DNA of 41,566 nucleotides from positions 2,855 to 44,420 of the forward strand of contig NZ_NHON01000051.1 in assembly GCF_002195995.1 (NCBI RefSeq), given 5' to 3'. This stretch comes from Inquilinus limosus (GTDB taxonomy: Bacteria > Pseudomonadota > Alphaproteobacteria > DSM-16000 > Inquilinaceae). The notes under the pieces were generated by a model. It had not been told where the DNA came from and did not search any database. It saw only the letters and a program-made list of their open reading frames with translations. The position numbers and the translations under genes are program-made. Positions 38,407 through 41,566 of this stretch are shown piece by piece (position 1 is the stretch's first letter; each line of letters begins with the position of its first letter).

Positions 38407-39048
38407 TCAGCCCTGCCTCACCAGCCGCTGGAAGGCCGAGAATCGAGCCGGGTCGTCCAGGCGCCGGCGGATGGCGGCGGCGCACTCCTCCGGGCCCAGC
38501 GCCGAGGTGTCGAGCTCGAGGTCGTAGATCCCGGGCCGATGCACCTCGCGCTGCCAGCGCAGCACCGGCTCCGGCACCGGCTCATCGGCCGAAGCGACCG
38601 CGTATTCACCCTCCCGCCCCTCCTGCCCGGCCCGGCGGCGGCGCATGATCTCGTCGATCGGGCAGCGCACCCCGACCAGCAGCGCCGGCAGGCCGGCCAG
38701 GCGCCGGGCGCAGTCGTGCAGGACGCCCGTCGGGGCGGAATGGGCGTCGTGATGGCCGAGATCGGCCACCACGTTCAGCCCCAGGCGGCTGTGCGCGGCG
38801 ATCGATTCGTAGAGCGCGGCATAGAACACCGGCACCCAGGGCTCGAGCTCCGGCCGCTCGCCGCCGGGCCGCAGCCCGATGCCGGGCTGGAGGCGCGGCG
38901 GGGTCACGTGCCGGGCATGGACGTCGACGCCGAGATTCATCCAGGGGCCGTCGTCCCAGCCCTGGATCGCCGCGGCGATGCTCGACTTGCCGGAACGCGG
39001 CGCGCCGTTGAGGACGACGATCCGTCCGGGATGATCCTTCTGGTCCAT
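38407..39048 (-). CDS. chloramphenicol-phosphotransferase-like P-loop protein
   Basis: A 213-residue protein of the CPT family. Walker A is GAPRSGKSS (15-23). The WMNLGVD segment places Asp42 where CPT has its catalytic base. VVADLGHHD and LLVGVRCPIDEI are conserved strands. CPT phosphorylates the 3'-hydroxyl of chloramphenicol, but most family members have unknown substrates, so resistance should not be assumed. It lies just upstream of the fliI remnant and near terC. Confidence 0.78.
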   Translation of the reverse strand: MDQKDHPGRIVVLNGAPRSGKSSIAAAIQGWDDGPWMNLGVDVHARHVTPPRLQPGIGLRPGGERPELEPWVPVFYAALYESIAAHSRLGLNVVADLGHHDAHSAPTGVLHDCARRLAGLPALLVGVRCPIDEIMRRRRAGQEGREGEYAVASADEPVPEPVLRWQREVHRPGIYDLELDTSALGPEECAAAIRRRLDDPARFSAFQRLVRQG

Positions 39049-39140
39049 GGCCTGCGCCCTCGGGGCCGCCTCATCGGGCGACGATGCGGCCAGCTAAGGC
39101 CGTGCCGGACCGGCATGCAACACCTGGCGGGCCTGCATGC

Positions 39141-39845
39141 TCAGGCTTCCTGTTCCCGGTCTTTCTCCCTGGCGGCGGCGCGACGGCTGAGGACATAGCC
39201 GAGCGCCACCACGAAGACCGTGCCGATCGCGGCGGCGGGGAGCTCGATGCGATGGATGAGCCCTTCGCCGAAGGTCCTGAGCAGCCACGGGTCGGACACC
39301 AGCATGTCGCCGGCGACCCAGCCGAGCAGCGCGGCCCCGGCCCAGACCAGGATCGGCAGGCGGCCGAGCAGCGCCATGATGATTGCCGAGCCGGCGACGA
39401 TGAGCGGCACCGAGATGACGAGGCCGAGGATGAGCAGCGTGGTGGAATCCTTCGCCACGGCGGCGATGGCCAGGACGTTGTCGAGGCTCATCACCGCATC
39501 GGCGATCGCGACGGTGCGGATCGCGTGCCAGAGCCGCGCGGTCTGCTGCACCGCGCCGCCGCTGTCCTCGTCCTCGCCGAGCACCAGCTTGACCGAGATC
39601 CACAGCAGCAGGCAGCCGCCGACGATCTTCAGGAACGGCGTCGACAGAAGTGCCGCGATGACGACCGTGAAGGCGATGCGCAGCCCGACCGCGACCAGCG
39701 CGCCCAGCACCATGCCGGGACGCTGCTTGTCCGGTGGCAGGCCGCGGCAGGCCATGGCGATGACGACGGCATTGTCGCCGGACAGAATGATGTTGATCCA
39801 GATGATCTGCACGAGCTTGAGAAGCTCGGGGCCGAGACTTTCCAT
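39141..39845 (-). CDS. TerC-family integral membrane protein
   Basis: A 234-residue inner-membrane protein with about seven helices. The two acidic metal-like motifs are NIILSGDNAVVIAMA (Asp24) and DAVMSLDNVLAIAA (near 121-127). This is the YjbE-type TerC form. Family members are tied to manganese export or metallation of secreted proteins, and historically to tellurite resistance. GAAGGGG precedes the ATG at 39845. No yybP-ykoY riboswitch is recognised in the leader. Confidence 0.9.
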   Translation of the reverse strand: MESLGPELLKLVQIIWINIILSGDNAVVIAMACRGLPPDKQRPGMVLGALVAVGLRIAFTVVIAALLSTPFLKIVGGCLLLWISVKLVLGEDEDSGGAVQQTARLWHAIRTVAIADAVMSLDNVLAIAAVAKDSTTLLILGLVISVPLIVAGSAIIMALLGRLPILVWAGAALLGWVAGDMLVSDPWLLRTFGEGLIHRIELPAAAIGTVFVVALGYVLSRRAAAREKDREQEA

Positions 39846-39982
39846 GGAAACCCCTTCCGAAGGCGTGCCGCATGGGCGGCATTCGCGACGCCCCGGCCAG
39901 CGCGGCTCTTGATGGCCGCAGGGGCGCGGGGGGATCGCGTCCGGGTCGGCGCGGCGCCCTGAGGCGCCCGGCCATCGTCGCT

Positions 39983-40387
39983 TCAGAGGGTTGGAGGTCC
40001 CGTGCAGGACTGCGCGAAGGGCCGAGGGAAGGAGGGAAGCCAGCCGTCGGCCGCCTGATGACCGGCATCCGAGGAGCAGTGGAGCCACGCAACGGCGAGG
40101 ACGCTGACTTCGTCCTGGTCCGGCTCTTCCTCGAGGTCTTCGGCTACGCTGAGCGTGGTGCCGACGGGGACCGTCGCGTCGCCCTGCGGATCGTCAGGCG
40201 CCGAGACATACGCCTCAGCTTCCATGCCGGTGAGCGGCACATCGAAGGTCGGCGCCAGGATCGCGAGCGCGAACAGCACCAGGAAGACCTGCGCGAGGCC
40301 GCTATGGAGGCGGGACTGACGCAGAACGAACCTCTCTCGACACATCGATTTCAGCGTCTTCTGAAACTCGGGGAGGGCTTCCGCCAT
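39983..40387 (-). CDS. small single-pass membrane or exported hypothetical protein
   Basis: A 134-residue frame with a basic N-terminus (KSMCRERFVLRQSRLHS) followed by one hydrophobic helix (about 32-50, VFLVLFALAILAP) and an acidic stretch of Asp/Glu/Pro (DLEEEPDQDE). It reads like a signal-anchor protein with a periplasmic tail. No family is recognised. It lies upstream of terC on the same strand, 137 bases away. Coding is supported by amino-acid pattern only. Confidence 0.5.
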   Translation of the reverse strand: MAEALPEFQKTLKSMCRERFVLRQSRLHSGLAQVFLVLFALAILAPTFDVPLTGMEAEAYVSAPDDPQGDATVPVGTTLSVAEDLEEEPDQDEVSVLAVAWLHCSSDAGHQAADGWLPSFPRPFAQSCTGPPTL

Positions 40388-40540
40388 GTCAAGCGCCCAG
40401 CCGCGCCGGCATGGGAGAGCCTCCGGCCGTCGGCGACTATTTCAGATCGTGAGAATTCCCGCGTGGCGCCTTGACAGGGAGCCCGGCGATGCCGTTTGCC
40501 CGGAAACAACGACGTCTGCCGCGGTGCATCGATCCTGACC

Positions 40541-41062
40541 CTAGGACGGCGGCACCTGGTGGCGCTCCAGGATCATCCGCGTCACCTCCTGCGCCTTCAG
40601 CGGCGTCATGGCGCCGAGGATCGGGGCCGAGCGCCGCTCCGGCATCCGGTCGAAGATGGCGACCACCGTGGCCGGCTCCATCTCGTCCATGATCCGGGCG
40701 GCGTCGCGGGCGCGCATCGCCGCATAGGTCGCGCCCATCCGCTTCAGGTCGGCCTCCAGCAGCCCCGATTGCTGCGCCAGCTGGCCCTCGATCTCGCGTT
40801 TCAGCACCGCCAGCCGGTCGACCTCGTGCCGGACCCGGGCCTCGGCCACGGCCAGCAGCGCCTCGCGCTCGTCCAGCCTGGCGCGGCGCGCCTCCAGCTC
40901 GCCGCGCTCGGCGTCGATCGCCGCCAGCAGCTCGGACGGGACCGGCTCGGCCGCAGGCGCCGGAGCCGGCGGGGGCGATGCATCCTGACCCCGCGCCGCC
41001 GCGAGCGGAACGGCCAGAGCCGCGGCAACGGCAACGATCGCGGCGAGGCGCCCGGCGCGCAT
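40541..41062 (-). CDS. motE: MotE-like flagellar chaperone (MgtE-N/FliG-like domain)
   Basis: A 173-residue exported protein. A signal peptide (about 1-26) is followed by a Pro/Ala linker, a coiled coil (about 45-115), and a C-terminal domain with ARDAARIMDEMEPATVVAIF and MTPLKAQEVTRMIL, the MgtE intracellular-N/MotE pattern. MotE proteins help assemble or stabilise the flagellar motor in Alphaproteobacteria. The ATG overlaps the upstream fliM/fliN-like stop by one base (TGATG), so the two were coupled. The gene appears whole. Confidence 0.8.
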   Translation of the reverse strand: MRAGRLAAIVAVAAALAVPLAAARGQDASPPPAPAPAAEPVPSELLAAIDAERGELEARRARLDEREALLAVAEARVRHEVDRLAVLKREIEGQLAQQSGLLEADLKRMGATYAAMRARDAARIMDEMEPATVVAIFDRMPERRSAPILGAMTPLKAQEVTRMILERHQVPPS

Positions 41063-41340
41063 CAGCGCTCCCCGCCTTCGAGGCCGGCCAGCGGCGCCGG
41101 GTGGTCCGGCGGCTCGATCCTCAGGGCGCGGGCGCCGCGGCTGTGGCCGATGGTGCCGTGGCCGAGGATGCGGCCGCCGGCCACCAGCCGGGCGCGGTCG
41201 GCGTCGCCGGCCGGCAGCGGGATCGTGTCGCCCGGCCGCCAGCGCAGGATCTCGGCCGGGGTCGCCGACACCTCGCCGAACACGGCCAGCGCCGACAACT
41301 CGACCCGGCGGGATAGCGCCGGGATAGATACTCCCTGTGT
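41062..41340 (-). pseudogene. 5'-truncated fliM/fliN-type flagellar switch gene
   Basis: Only the C-terminal SpoA domain survives, with RRVELSALAVFGEVSATPAE, LRWRPGDTIPL and GHGTIGHSRGARALRIEP. The first two-thirds of a FliM (about 230 residues) is missing; a TAG at 41341-41343 closes the frame. The break lies against the palindrome at 41353-41435, so the gene was probably cut by a rearrangement involving that element. Position before motE fits fliM better than fliN. Confidence 0.65.
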
Positions 41341-41352
41341 GCACTTCCCCTA

Positions 41353-41435
41353 ATTGTCGTTGCCGGGCTTGACCCGGCAATCCAGGGGCCACCGAGAGCG
41401 GCTCTTGAAAGCTCCTGGATCCTCGGGCTTGACCC
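41353..41435. repeat. truncated family B palindrome
   Basis: It begins attgtcgttgccgggcttg and follows the 7067-7160 copy closely through the ccaccgagagcggctc core and ctcctggatcctcggg. It stops after gcttgaccc: the terminal ...atgaca block is missing and is replaced by the start of the mobile element. Confidence 0.82.
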
Positions 41436-41440
41436 ACGAG

Positions 41441-41566
41441 TGTCCGGTTGAGTTTTTGTGGACAAGGCGCATGGCGTTGATTCAGCTGGATCTCGAACGT
41501 CTGGCAACGTTTCGGGACAGCAGAAGGCAACGCCATGCAGCACAAGAATAGCGTGTTCCACGATCT
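41441..41566 (+). mobile_element. left end of an IS4-like insertion sequence (partial)
   Basis: Non-palindromic sequence beginning at about gtgtccggttgag follows the cut palindrome. It has lower GC than the window and leads straight to a transposase start at 41535. The element continues past the window edge, so its other end and any target duplication cannot be seen. The left boundary is uncertain by about 8 bases. Confidence 0.65.
41535..41566 (+). CDS. IS4-family transposase, first codons only
   Basis: The visible residues MQHKNSVFHDL match the start of IS4-family transposases with the DUF4372 N-terminal domain (H-x-NSVFHDLL pattern). The rest lies beyond the window. AAGG lies eight bases before the ATG. 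Only ten full codons support the call. Confidence 0.6.
   Translation, partial: MQHKNSVFHD

Noticed and set aside
39846-39982. yybP-ykoY (Mn2+) riboswitch before terC
   Set aside because: This family often precedes terC, but the conserved loop sequences could not be found on the minus strand here.

Overview
The window is high-GC, gene-dense DNA with alphaproteobacterial character. This shows in the Entner-Doudoroff operon zwf-pgl-edd, the RF3, DUF1491 and TerC genes, the C-minus form of ribosomal protein L31, the FliM/MotE-type motility genes, and the many extragenic palindromes of the 'cattgcgag...' and 'gggcttgaccc...' kinds. A Rhodospirillales/Azospirillum-Inquilinus-like chromosome fits best. 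That is an inference from gene content; the genus cannot be read from the sequence. No tRNA, rRNA or CRISPR array was found.

Layout. (1) 0.2-8.3 kb is core and housekeeping: a CHASE2 class III nucleotide cyclase, a SAM methyltransferase, rpmE with its terminator, a coupled SDR-HIT pair, a small nucleotide-kinase-like ATPase, a HAD phosphatase, an inositol-monophosphatase-family enzyme and a DUF1871-like protein. (2) 8.3-13.7 kb is a sugar-acid catabolic locus. A GntR/FCD regulator is divergent from D-mannonate dehydratase, a metabolite:H+ symporter, an L-idonate/L-gulonate-5-dehydrogenase-like enzyme and a second (ACS-type) transporter. A 14-bp palindrome lies in the divergent promoter, and a long imperfect hairpin sits between the dehydrogenase and the last transporter. 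(3) 13.7-24.5 kb is mixed: a cytochrome P450 with an unusual I-helix, an orphan ParD-like antitoxin remnant, a LysR/quinone-oxidoreductase divergent pair, a secreted SGNH hydrolase, small hypotheticals, an M3 metallopeptidase, prfC, and a ribbon-helix-helix/ParE toxin-antitoxin pair behind a perfect 15-bp inverted repeat. (4) 24.5-31.3 kb has an FMN reductase, a YeiH-type exporter, a VapBC-type pair, and zwf-pgl-edd, which would feed glucose 6-phosphate into KDPG.

(5) 31.5-41.6 kb is the most unusual part. It holds a 958-residue Clp ATPase with an McsA-like zinc finger at its start and a Lys/Ala/Pro-rich tail at its end. Next are a FliJ-like coiled-coil gene, a 955-residue RTX protein built of eight large repeats, a 5'-truncated fliI, a CPT-family kinase, TerC, a small membrane protein, motE, and a 5'-truncated fliM/fliN-type gene. 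The truncated fliM/fliN copy ends at a dispersed palindrome, which is itself cut by the left end of an IS4-like element at the window edge. Flagellar genes here are scattered, differently oriented and partly broken, pointing to rearrangement of a former flagellar cluster.

Three families of 85-95 bp extragenic palindromes (three complete copies of A, three complete copies plus one truncated copy and one half-copy of B, one of C) punctuate the intergenic spaces. No strongly novel defence or mobile system is evident. The best leads are the zinc-finger/Clp/basic-tail fusion, the relic flagellar region, the long hairpin at 12.2 kb, and several clean palindromic operator candidates.
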